Assembly: GCF_050157905.1 (NCBI RefSeq) | Contig: NZ_JBKIWZ010000001.1 | Location: 620,001-684,000, forward strand | Direction: 5' to 3' | DNA length: 64,000 nt | Origin: Pantoea sp050157905 | GTDB lineage: Bacteria > Pseudomonadota > Gammaproteobacteria > Enterobacterales > Enterobacteriaceae | Shown: one piece after another, positions 36,412-44,021 of the stretch | Numbering within the stretch: position 1 is the first letter of the stretch | Layout of the letters: the number at the start of each line of letters is the position of its first letter | Position numbers and translations under genes: made by a program | The notes under the pieces: model-generated | Told to the model about the DNA's origin: nothing | Database searches by the model: none | The model's input: the letters and a program-made list of their open reading frames with translations, nothing else

Positions 36412-38709
36412 ATGAAATGGATTTACTCTGTTAGTCTCGCTGTCGCCCTCGCGATGCAACCCGCACTGGCTGAGACAGTGCCAGGCCACCACCCAATGAC
36501 TGAACAGGCACGGGATGCCTTCGTCAATCAACTGCTTAAAAAAATGACGCTGGACGAAAAGATCGGTCAGCTGCGTTTAATCAGCGTCGGACCTGATAAT
36601 CCGAAAGAAGCGATTCGCGACATGATTCAGAAGAGTCAGGTTGGCGCAATTTTTAATACCGTGACCCGTCAGGATATCCGCGCCATGCAGGATCAGGCAA
36701 TGCAGCTCAGCCGCCTGAAAATCCCGCTCTTCTTCGCTTTCGATGTCATTCATGGTCAGCGCACCATTTTTCCGATTCCGTTAGCCCTGGCCGCCAGCTG
36801 GGATCTGGATGCGGTAAAAGAGGTAGGTCGCGTGTCAGCTTATGAGGCGGCCGATGATGGTCTGAACATGACCTGGGCGCCGATGGTGGATGTCAGCCGT
36901 GAACCGCGCTGGGGTCGTGGCTCCGAAGGTTTTGGGGAGGATACCTGGCTCACCAGCGAAATGGGCCGCAGCATGGTGCAGGCCATGCAGGGTAAAAGCG
37001 CCGCCGATCGCTACAATGTGATGACCAGCGTGAAGCACTTCGCGCTCTATGGTGCGGTTGAAGGTGGCCGCGACTACAACACCGTGGATATGAGTCCGCA
37101 GCGCATGTTCCAGGATTATCTGCCACCTTACAAAGCCTCGCTGGATGCAGGCAGCGGTGGGGTAATGGTGGCGCTGAACTCTATTAATGGGGTGCCGGCC
37201 ACGGCGGATAGCTGGTTACTGAAAGATCTGCTGCGCGATAAGTGGAAATTTAAAGGCATTACCATCAGCGATCACGGCGCCATTAAAGAGCTGATTAAGC
37301 ATGGTGTCGCCAGCGATCCGCAGGACGCGGTGCGTATTGCGCTGAAATCGGGCGTCGATATGAGCATGAGCGACGAATATTACAGCAAATATCTGCCGGA
37401 TCTGGTGAAGCGCGGCGACGTCAGCATGGCGGAAATTGATGATGCAGCGCGTCATGTGCTCAACGTCAAATATGACATGGGGCTGTTCAACGATCCCTAC
37501 AGCCATCTGGGGCCGAAAGAAAGCGACCCACAGGATACCAATGCGGAAAGTCGCCTGCACCGGGCTGAAGCGCGCGACGTCGCGCGTAAAAGCATCGTAC
37601 TGCTGAAAAACCGGCTGGAAACGCTGCCGCTGAAAAAATCGGGTACCATTGCGCTGATTGGTCCACTGGCAGATAGCCAGCGCGACATTATGGGCAGCTG
37701 GTCCGCCGCGGGCGTAGCGAAGCAGTCCGTTTCGCTGCTGCAGGGGATGCGCAACGCGACGGAAGGCAAAGCGACGCTGCTCTACGAGAAAGGCGCCAAC
37801 GTCTCTGACAATAAAGGGATTCAGGATTTCCTGAACCTCTATGAACCGGCGGTGTCGATTGACACCCGTTCACCACAGCAGATGATTGATGATGCGGTGG
37901 CCAAAGCGAAGCAGGCCGACGTCGTCGTGGCTGCCGTGGGCGAAGCGCAGGGTATGGCGCATGAAGCCTCCAGCCGCAGCGATCTGATCATTCCGCCGAA
38001 TCAACAGCGGCTGTTAGCCGCGCTGAAAGCGACCGGCAAACCCCTGGTGATTGTGCTGATGAACGGACGTCCGCTGGCGATAGTCAATGAGGATCGGATG
38101 GCCGATGCCGTGCTGGAAACCTGGTTCAGCGGCACTGAAGGCGGTAACGCCATCGCCGACGTACTGTTCGGCGACTACAACCCGTCGGGCAAACTGCCGG
38201 TCTCCTTCCCGCGTTCGGTGGGTCAGATCCCGATCTATTACAACCATCTGCCAACTGGCCGCCCATATAACTTTGCGAAACCGAACAAATATACGTCGCA
38301 CTACTATGACGCGGTCAACGGCCCGCTCTATCCGTTTGGTTACGGCCTGAGCTACACCACTTTCACCGTGTCGCCGGTTAAGATGTCCTCTCCGACAATG
38401 GCGCGCAACGGCACTGTCGAGGCCAGCGTGACGGTGACCAACAGCGGTCAGCGTGACGGAGCCACGGTGGTGCAGATGTACCTCAACGATCCGGTCGCCT
38501 CGATCAGCCGTCCGGTGCAGGAGTTGCGGGGCTTTAAGCGCATCATGCTGAAAGCGGGTGAATCGCAGACGGTCACCTTTAAGATCGATGTCGATGCGCT
38601 GAAGTTCTGGAATCAGCAGATGCAGCACGTCGCAGAGCCCGGCAAATTTAACGTAATGATTGGACTCGATTCCGTTCGTACTGAAAATGCGCAGTTTAAC
38701 TATTTATAA
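36412..38709 (+). CDS. bglX: periplasmic beta-glucosidase BglX
   Basis: A 765-residue GH3 enzyme, the same length as E. coli BglX, that hydrolyses beta-glucosides in the periplasm. The signal peptide MKWIYSVSLAVALAMQPALA is clear and decides the start. GH3 N-domain features are VIHGQRTIFPIPLALAASWD and WGRGSEGFGED; the nucleophile Asp is in ITISDHGAIKELI. The C-domain holds GPLADSQRDIMGSWS, and a fibronectin III-like domain closes the protein (about 665–765). Its promoter region is shared with dld (36257–36411). Confidence 0.96.
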   Translation: MKWIYSVSLAVALAMQPALAETVPGHHPMTEQARDAFVNQLLKKMTLDEKIGQLRLISVGPDNPKEAIRDMIQKSQVGAIFNTVTRQDIRAMQDQAMQLSRLKIPLFFAFDVIHGQRTIFPIPLALAASWDLDAVKEVGRVSAYEAADDGLNMTWAPMVDVSREPRWGRGSEGFGEDTWLTSEMGRSMVQAMQGKSAADRYNVMTSVKHFALYGAVEGGRDYNTVDMSPQRMFQDYLPPYKASLDAGSGGVMVALNSINGVPATADSWLLKDLLRDKWKFKGITISDHGAIKELIKHGVASDPQDAVRIALKSGVDMSMSDEYYSKYLPDLVKRGDVSMAEIDDAARHVLNVKYDMGLFNDPYSHLGPKESDPQDTNAESRLHRAEARDVARKSIVLLKNRLETLPLKKSGTIALIGPLADSQRDIMGSWSAAGVAKQSVSLLQGMRNATEGKATLLYEKGANVSDNKGIQDFLNLYEPAVSIDTRSPQQMIDDAVAKAKQADVVVAAVGEAQGMAHEASSRSDLIIPPNQQRLLAALKATGKPLVIVLMNGRPLAIVNEDRMADAVLETWFSGTEGGNAIADVLFGDYNPSGKLPVSFPRSVGQIPIYYNHLPTGRPYNFAKPNKYTSHYYDAVNGPLYPFGYGLSYTTFTVSPVKMSSPTMARNGTVEASVTVTNSGQRDGATVVQMYLNDPVASISRPVQELRGFKRIMLKAGESQTVTFKIDVDALKFWNQQMQHVAEPGKFNVMIGLDSVRTENAQFNYL

Positions 38710-38808
38710 CCGTCAACCCTTCTCCTGACGCCGGGGGAAGGTGGTGCGGCGTGCCGTCAGCGTCCTGCTACGGCGCGCCGCATCATATTCACTATCAGAG
38801 CCACCATC

Positions 38809-39681
38809 ATGAATCTGCGTGACCGCATTCAGCAACAGGTCTTCCGCCTTAATGGCCTGTCGATGAATGAATTTGACCTTTCTCAGCCACCGGGCGATCC
38901 CGGCCTGTTTGGCCCGGACAGCGTGATCTGGCGCGTCCATGGCGACTTTACTTCCATGATGTGCGGCGGCATCAGCGCGCTGCTGCTGCAGATGCTGCAT
39001 CCGGCGGCGCTGGCGGGCGTCTGGGATCACTCCAACTTCCGCGAAGATATGCTGGGCCGCCTGCGCCGCACCAGTCAGTTTATTGCTGTGACGACCTATG
39101 GCAACCAGCAGGATGCACAAACACTCATTGAGCGGGTAAAACGCATCCATCTGAAAGTCAGCGGTGTGGACAGCCAGGGAAAACCCTATGCGGCCAGCGA
39201 CCCCCATCTGCTGACCTGGGTGCATGTCGCGGAAACCAGCCGTTTTCTGGCGGCCCATCTGCGCTATAAGAATCCGCATCTCACCCGCGCCGAGCAGGAT
39301 CGCTATTACCAGGAAGCGGCGCTGATCGCCGAAGCGCTGGGGGCGGAGCGGGTACCCAAAAGCGTCGCCGATGTGGCGGACTATCTGCAACAGATGCGGC
39401 CTGAGCTGCGCTTCGACGGGCGCACCGCTGAGGTGACGCGGTTGCTGATGAATGCCCCTGCACCAAGCTGGCAGGCGAAACCGGTGATGAAAATCATGCT
39501 GAAGTCGGGGTTCGGGCTGATGCCCGCCTGGGCGCAGGCGATGTCCGGTCGCGAGATTGGCCGCCTGCAGCAGACGATCATCGATCAGAAGATTAATGCG
39601 ATTGCGGTGGGATTACGCTGGTCGATTCAGCGCGGGGCCTGGTATCGTGCGATGGTGAGGATGGGGCGAAACCCTGAATAA
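38809..39681 (+). CDS. oxygenase MpaB family (DUF2236) protein
   Basis: A 290-residue protein of the DUF2236/MpaB-like family, which includes the haem-dependent latex-clearing protein and fungal MpaB oxygenases. The family pattern is visible as VWRVHGDF-type WRVHGDFTSMMCGG, LLQMLHPAALAGVWDHSNF, YAASDPHLLTWVHVAETSRFL (probable haem-ligand His) and the C-terminal helix. There is no signal peptide. The substrate is unknown. It is downstream of bglX in the same direction with a 99-base gap. Confidence 0.8.
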   Translation: MNLRDRIQQQVFRLNGLSMNEFDLSQPPGDPGLFGPDSVIWRVHGDFTSMMCGGISALLLQMLHPAALAGVWDHSNFREDMLGRLRRTSQFIAVTTYGNQQDAQTLIERVKRIHLKVSGVDSQGKPYAASDPHLLTWVHVAETSRFLAAHLRYKNPHLTRAEQDRYYQEAALIAEALGAERVPKSVADVADYLQQMRPELRFDGRTAEVTRLLMNAPAPSWQAKPVMKIMLKSGFGLMPAWAQAMSGREIGRLQQTIIDQKINAIAVGLRWSIQRGAWYRAMVRMGRNPE

Positions 39682-39902
39682 CTGCGCCGGGCGTCTGGCG
39701 TGTCAGGTACGGCTTTTCTCCGGCCCGCTCTGTGTGGCCGCATCAGCCTGAGCCTGCCCGTTCACTGCGCGTCGCGGCGCTTTGGCGGATTAACATGCGC
39801 AGCGGTGTCGCTGAAGCGTATCGCCCTGCCAGTGCTGCGCAGGGCGATCGGTACATACAGCAATCCCGTCAGGCAAAATTTACCGACGTTTTTCAATGCT
39901 GC

Positions 39903-40512
39903 TTATTCCCCATTCTGCCCGGCGTTGAACCGGCAGATCATTTCGCTGAGCGGCAGGGCGAGTGCATAGAAACCGATCAAACTTTTACAGCCCGACTTCA
40001 TCAGAATGTTGTAGAGATGCGCATAAACCGTCTTCACATGTATTCTGAGTGTCAGGGCGATTTTTCGGGTGCTCATACCTGAAAGCCGCATGGCCAGGAT
40101 TTCGTTCTCGCGTAAGGTCAGAGGCTTATACTGATATTGCGACTGAGGCAGCGAATCTGCGGAAAATAATCGGCTGATCTCACCCGGTGTGCTTTTCCTC
40201 TCTATTTTAAAACACCCATCGCAGATCAAATCCAATATGTTTTTCTGGCCCGTACAGGAGATGATGAAACCGGCGTCGGGAGGATACTTACCGGGCCAGG
40301 CCTGCGAAGTATATTCAATGCTGCCGGACTTACACCACGAAACAAGGTCGATAAGCACGGTTCCTTTAAAACCGACGATCGATGCGTAATGTTCAGTAGT
40401 TACCTGCTGACACGCTATGCCTTCCCGTTCTGCGATTGCAGTAAAGCCTAGAGCAAAATAGAGATCGTCGCAAATCAACAGGATTTTTTTTTAAAGGATT
40501 GAGGTTCTTCAT
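39903..40512 (-). CDS. LuxR-type regulator, frame broken at an A9 tract
   Basis: A LuxR/NarL-type regulator of about 200 residues. The C-terminal GerE helix-turn-helix is good: PLTLRENEILAMRLSGMSTRKIALTLRIHVKTVYAHL in sense, shown here as overlapping parts. The N-terminal part is receiver-like (ILLICDDLYFALGF, TVLIDLVSW). An ATG at 40512 has a perfect Shine–Dalgarno sequence (AAGGAGA, 7 bases away) and encodes MKNLNPLKK, but then runs out of frame at nine consecutive A's (plus-strand T run 40484–40492). With eight A's it reads MKNLNPLKKILLICDDL. Without slippage the main frame can start only at weak TTG/CTG codons near 40478–40481. It is not known what it controls. Confidence 0.72.
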
Positions 40513-40689
40513 GAGTTTCTCCTTATAGCGTCGCCATTGACGCTGTTTTCAAAACTAAAACGGAGAATTCATGAAATCGAGCAGGTTATTATTAAGTTAA
40601 ATTAAATTTCATTGTGGATAAAAAACGCGAATGCTAACGGGCTGGGTAACGGATAATTATGTATCTTAAATTTTATTTAACTGGCATCA

Positions 40690-40884
40690 GTGCTGAGAAA
40701 GTTAAACGGATTCAGGCTGGATGAAATTAATAAGCTATTAATATTCATAGTGTTAGCTGGCTGTACTCTGGGTGAGTATAATAAGGACGTTATCCGTCCG
40801 TACGCACGGGACAGTATTCACTGGTTAAAAAAGGCAGGGATGATGCCCGACCGGCGGCCGATAACGACCCCGGAAGAGGTATAA
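40690..40884 (+). CDS. hypothetical 64-residue protein (doubtful)
   Basis: A short open frame with a GTG start and no visible ribosome binding site. The product is LLIFIVLAGCTLG-like in the middle, then a polar tail ending ITTPEEV. Base composition is lower in GC than the flanking core genes. An overlapping ATG frame at 40659 encodes only 21 residues. It could be a small protein, a remnant or chance. Confidence 0.25.
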   Translation: MLRKLNGFRLDEINKLLIFIVLAGCTLGEYNKDVIRPYARDSIHWLKKAGMMPDRRPITTPEEV

Positions 40885-40970
40885 AATGTCACAACCCGTG
40901 GATGGATGCCGGAGCGATCTGAATTTTTTCGTAAACGTTTCCGGCTGATTGTGTCAATAATAAGATCTAC

Positions 40971-41294
40971 TCAGATTGAACCCTGAAATTTTTTCATTGC
41001 ATAATCTCTGTATATCCTCGAACGGTATCTTGCGTGTCGTATGATCGACAAATAACAGGGATCGCAGGTGATGACAATCATCTTTCTGAATTCAGCCTCC
41101 ATCTTTGTCCAGACATAAAGGCTCAGAGGAGAGGAGATATTTATCGCTTTTCTGAGTTTTTTCAGTAGCAGATCGATCTCCTTCTTTCCGGCATTAACAT
41201 CAGAATCCCGCTGATGAGACAAGGCAATTTTCTTAACAGAGAGAATATAGTCGCAGGCTAACGCTTTTGCACTGCCGGGATAGCGTTCATTCAT
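40971..41294 (-). CDS. hypothetical protein downstream of LuxR-like gene
   Basis: A 107-residue protein I do not recognise. It is basic, rich in Lys, Arg, Ile and Ser, and has no signal peptide or clear membrane segment. A central helix is likely (KKEIDLLLKKLRKAIN). It starts 19 bases after the stop of the upstream LuxR-like gene, so the two probably share a transcript. Its AT content is higher than that of surrounding core genes, consistent with an accessory origin. Confidence 0.5.
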   Translation of the reverse strand: MNERYPGSAKALACDYILSVKKIALSHQRDSDVNAGKKEIDLLLKKLRKAINISSPLSLYVWTKMEAEFRKMIVITCDPCYLSIIRHARYRSRIYRDYAMKKFQGSI

Positions 41295-41313
41295 CTATTC
41301 AGTCTTCCGCCAC

Positions 41314-41811
41314 TCAGATGAAAAGAGCATTGATTCTTTTTAATCCCATTTTCTGCAGGGCACTCGAACGGTGGTAATAAAACACCTTTTTTCGCGCGCT
41401 TTCGACCTGCCTGCACAGGCTTTTCCTGCTCAGCGTCAGCGCCAGTGCGCGGTATTCACCCGGCGTGATAGAGCTGACTTCTTTGAGATGAGTGATGGAC
41501 GTGGTAAAACCCGCCGAAGAGAGATCCTCCGACGGGCTGTCATCCCGGCTTAAAATCGAAACCTTGCCCGGATAGGCATTCAGATAATAGAGCGCCAGCG
41601 GCATAAATTTTTCACAGGTCAGGATAAACACCCTGTAGTAGGGCGTATTTTCAATGACTCTGTCGATGATGATTTCACTGATGCTATTTTTATTGAGCAG
41701 TAAAAAAAGACACTCATCTAACCGATTTGCCCGAACGGGAAGGTTATTCAGGTATGATCTGATACCCTCTTCAAGGAAACAGTTTTCAGGCGGGTAAGCG
41801 TGAATTTTCAT
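41314..41811 (-). CDS. degenerate LuxR-like regulator
   Basis: A 165-residue protein whose C-terminus (SITPGEYRALALTLSRKSL, then RKKVFYYHRSSALQKMGLKRINALFI in part) matches the layout of a GerE/LuxR helix-turn-helix. The usual recognition helix residues are poorly kept. The N-terminal 110 residues look like a receiver-type fold without an obvious phosphoacceptor Asp. The start follows GGAGCCTTAA. Upstream is a very AT-rich stretch suitable for H-NS-type control. It could be a DNA-binding regulator or a protein-only antagonist. Confidence 0.6.
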   Translation of the reverse strand: MKIHAYPPENCFLEEGIRSYLNNLPVRANRLDECLFLLLNKNSISEIIIDRVIENTPYYRVFILTCEKFMPLALYYLNAYPGKVSILSRDDSPSEDLSSAGFTTSITHLKEVSSITPGEYRALALTLSRKSLCRQVESARKKVFYYHRSSALQKMGLKRINALFI

Positions 41812-42721
41812 TTAAGGCTCCATGCCAGCGGGGGAGTGATCAAATTAAACAGGTCTTCCTGTCAGCTTCCAACATAGGTTCATCGATTCTGGTTGTAAAT
41901 AAAATCGCTATTACTTTTTATTTATTTTAATTAAATAAAATTTCCCGATAAATTTCTCTTTCTCATTGCGCAGGTGAGGATATTTTTTGCGTGATAACAG
42001 AACGCACTTTGCTTTCCAATATGCTGATTTTACTGTTTTTATAGTAATTATGCTCTGCAGGGAACGGTAATCTCTGTTATCTGCATTATCTTTTGTTTCT
42101 CGAGGGGAGTGCTCTGCTTTTCTTAAAGGCAGCGTGCTTTTTCAGAGAAAATAAAATTACGATAATCAGTATCAGAATGAATAATAAAAGCATTACGGTT
42201 CCTTTTTATTGAATCAATGAACTTATTATAGAAACCTGCTTTCCGAAGTCTCCTGGCAATTGTCTGTGTTTGCGCACGCGGAAGATAAAACGGCACAAGC
42301 CTGGCTTTCCTGAATCGTGCCGATTTAATGGCTGACGGTCACGTGCGTTGTTCCGCTCAATAAAGATCAAAAGTGAGTGGCCATGATGCTTGCCTCTTTA
42401 TCCTCATCTTCTTTTCCTGATAATGCCACGGTCTCTATCTTAATCTGATCCTGCGGCAATAAATGAATACAGGCCTCCCTGCGCTGATCGCCGCCTGACG
42501 TGTGTCTGGGATATTCACCTGATTCCTGATGACAGAAGAGACCGTCTCCGGGATGAAGAAGGTTACGGCATCCAGGAATGCGGCTTTTTTCTGACCGATC
42601 CCCGCCTGTTACCTCTTGTCGCCCACACTTTGAGATTTTTACCCTTGTCTCAGATAGCGTCAGTCAGGATCCTGCTCTACTCTCGGGGAAAATGGATTCC
42701 TCCAGGCTTTGTCGAGGCACT
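41812..42721. other. AT-rich intergenic region with one small gene
   Basis: Roughly 900 bases between the LuxR-like gene and the SUFU gene. The part from 41880 to 42060 is strongly AT-rich (runs such as TTTTTATTTATTTTAATTAAAT). A 35-codon membrane-peptide gene lies at 42086–42193 on the minus strand with a TATAAT element upstream. The rest, 42240–42720, shows no convincing gene; a frame reading into the SUFU start lacks protein character. Confidence 0.6.
42086..42193 (-). CDS. putative small membrane protein (35 aa)
   Basis: A 35-residue peptide: a 17-residue highly hydrophobic helix (MLLLFILILIIVILFSL) followed by a strongly basic tail (KKHAAFKKSRALPSRNKR). This is the classic layout of single-pass small membrane proteins. 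A ribosome site AAAAGGAA lies 5 bases before the ATG, and TATAAT is at 42225–42230 on the same strand. I do not recognise a family. It could be a stress-induced regulator of a membrane protein or a type I toxin; no antisense RNA gene is obvious. Confidence 0.5.
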   Translation of the reverse strand: MLLLFILILIIVILFSLKKHAAFKKSRALPSRNKR

Positions 42722-43831
42722 ATGACGTACAAATCCCTGATTGCTGAAGTCCACAATCAGCAGCGCACCCTGACCGCTATTGTTGAGCAGGATGCGCGCA
42801 CGGCCTATTTTTACATCTGGCCAACTGACCTGTTCCGCAGTCAGTATGCGGTGCGCGGCTGCTGGCTGCGCAATCTGCTGCCGGCTCCGGTGCAGGAAGA
42901 TCGCGAGGCGATGGAGCAGGGCATTGCGCCACTGCTCAGCGCCGAGTATTGCCGTAATCTGGAAGCGGAGCCCGAGCTGGATCCGGCCGGTCTGCAGGTG
43001 CTGTGGGAGCCCAGCGATGATGGCGCAGCACTATGGTATTACGGCCAGCTGCTGGCGGTGATCCCGGGCTGGAGCCTCTATCAGGAGAAGCAGGTAAGCT
43101 TCTCCGCAGGCTGCATTAAAAAAAACCGCCTCACGGCGCCGCTGGGGTCGGCCTCTACGAATGACTATTACGCTCGTGCGGAGCATCAGCGCCAGTTCTG
43201 GCGCGAATGGCACGACGGCAGCGAGTGGGACAGGGTTCAGCAGGATCTGATGATCTGCTATCAGGCCCGCTTCGGCGAGTCGGTGAAGTATTACGCGATC
43301 GATCAGGGGAGCTGGCCGCCGATGGCGATCTCTCAGCACTGGCATCAGGGCGTCTGGTATTTTCTGACGATCGGCATGAGTATCCGGCCCATGCCGCAGG
43401 TGGACTACCTGTTTGATGAGCTGGCACCGCAGTACCGCCGTATTGAGCTGGGCATGGCGGTGGACGGCGAGGTCATGACCGAAAGCAACGCGGTGCAGAT
43501 GGCGAGTGCGCTGGCGGAGTTTGTGCATCTGCCATGGGCGCGGCTGACATGGCTTGGCGAGGGCCACACGCTGGCCTCGGAAGTTGCGCCCGTCGGTTTC
43601 GAAAGCTTCCTGCTGGCGAATGAACTGGCCAGCGAACAGGCACAGTTTGCCCTGCCCAAGCGCGATGGCGATCGGCCCACCTTACTCTGGACCACACCAA
43701 TTACCGAAGCGGAAAGACAGTTTGCCCAGACGGAAGAACAGGGCGGCCATAAGTTACGGGAACGGTTAACCGCAGAGGGCAGCAATCATGTTTTCCGCTC
43801 ACGCCATCAGGTGGTTAATCCGGAAGAGTAA
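42722..43831 (+). CDS. suppressor-of-fused (SUFU) domain protein
   Basis: A 369-residue cytoplasmic protein. The C-terminal half resembles the SUFU domain, with the characteristic LWTTPITEAERQFAQTEEQGG near residue 315. The N-terminal half (about 1–170) has an unrelated beta-rich region with LWEPSDDGAALWYYGQLLAVIPGWS. Bacterial SUFU proteins have been proposed as immunity proteins against polymorphic toxins, but no toxin gene is adjacent. The start at 42722 follows CGAGGCACT; the frame is open further upstream without protein character. Its role here is unknown. Confidence 0.8.
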   Translation: MTYKSLIAEVHNQQRTLTAIVEQDARTAYFYIWPTDLFRSQYAVRGCWLRNLLPAPVQEDREAMEQGIAPLLSAEYCRNLEAEPELDPAGLQVLWEPSDDGAALWYYGQLLAVIPGWSLYQEKQVSFSAGCIKKNRLTAPLGSASTNDYYARAEHQRQFWREWHDGSEWDRVQQDLMICYQARFGESVKYYAIDQGSWPPMAISQHWHQGVWYFLTIGMSIRPMPQVDYLFDELAPQYRRIELGMAVDGEVMTESNAVQMASALAEFVHLPWARLTWLGEGHTLASEVAPVGFESFLLANELASEQAQFALPKRDGDRPTLLWTTPITEAERQFAQTEEQGGHKLRERLTAEGSNHVFRSRHQVVNPEE

Positions 43832-43950
43832 GCCCGTTACTGCGCGACATTTCACCTGTTTGTGGTGCCCGCTACGCCAGTGATAGTCGCGCAGAGAAAC
43901 TAAATTTCCAAAGAATTCAGGCATTTCTTCAATCTGTGATCCCGCTCATC

Positions 43951-43977
43951 TCAAGTTCCTCTTTAACAAGCCGTTAA
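43951..43977 (+). promoter_or_regulatory. sigma-28 (FliA) promoter of the chemoreceptor gene
   Basis: TCAAGTTC (43951–43958), an 11-base spacer and GCCGTTAA (43970–43977) match the flagellar sigma-28 consensus TAAAGTTT-N11-GCCGATAA with few mismatches. The element lies 44 bases before the start codon. Confidence 0.72.
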
Positions 43978-44021
43978 CCCGGATCAGGCAATCGCGCCAC
44001 ACCAGGTTCAGGGGAACATAG

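Noticed and set aside
40563..40597. Nine-codon leader-like frame starting ATGAAATCGAGC after CGGAGAATTC
   Set aside because: It has a ribosome site but no attenuator structure or following biosynthetic gene. Too short to support as a leader peptide.
42383..42448. 21-codon frame (MMLASLSSSSFPDN...) upstream of the SUFU gene
   Set aside because: No good ribosome site, low-complexity Ser content and no membrane or motif character.
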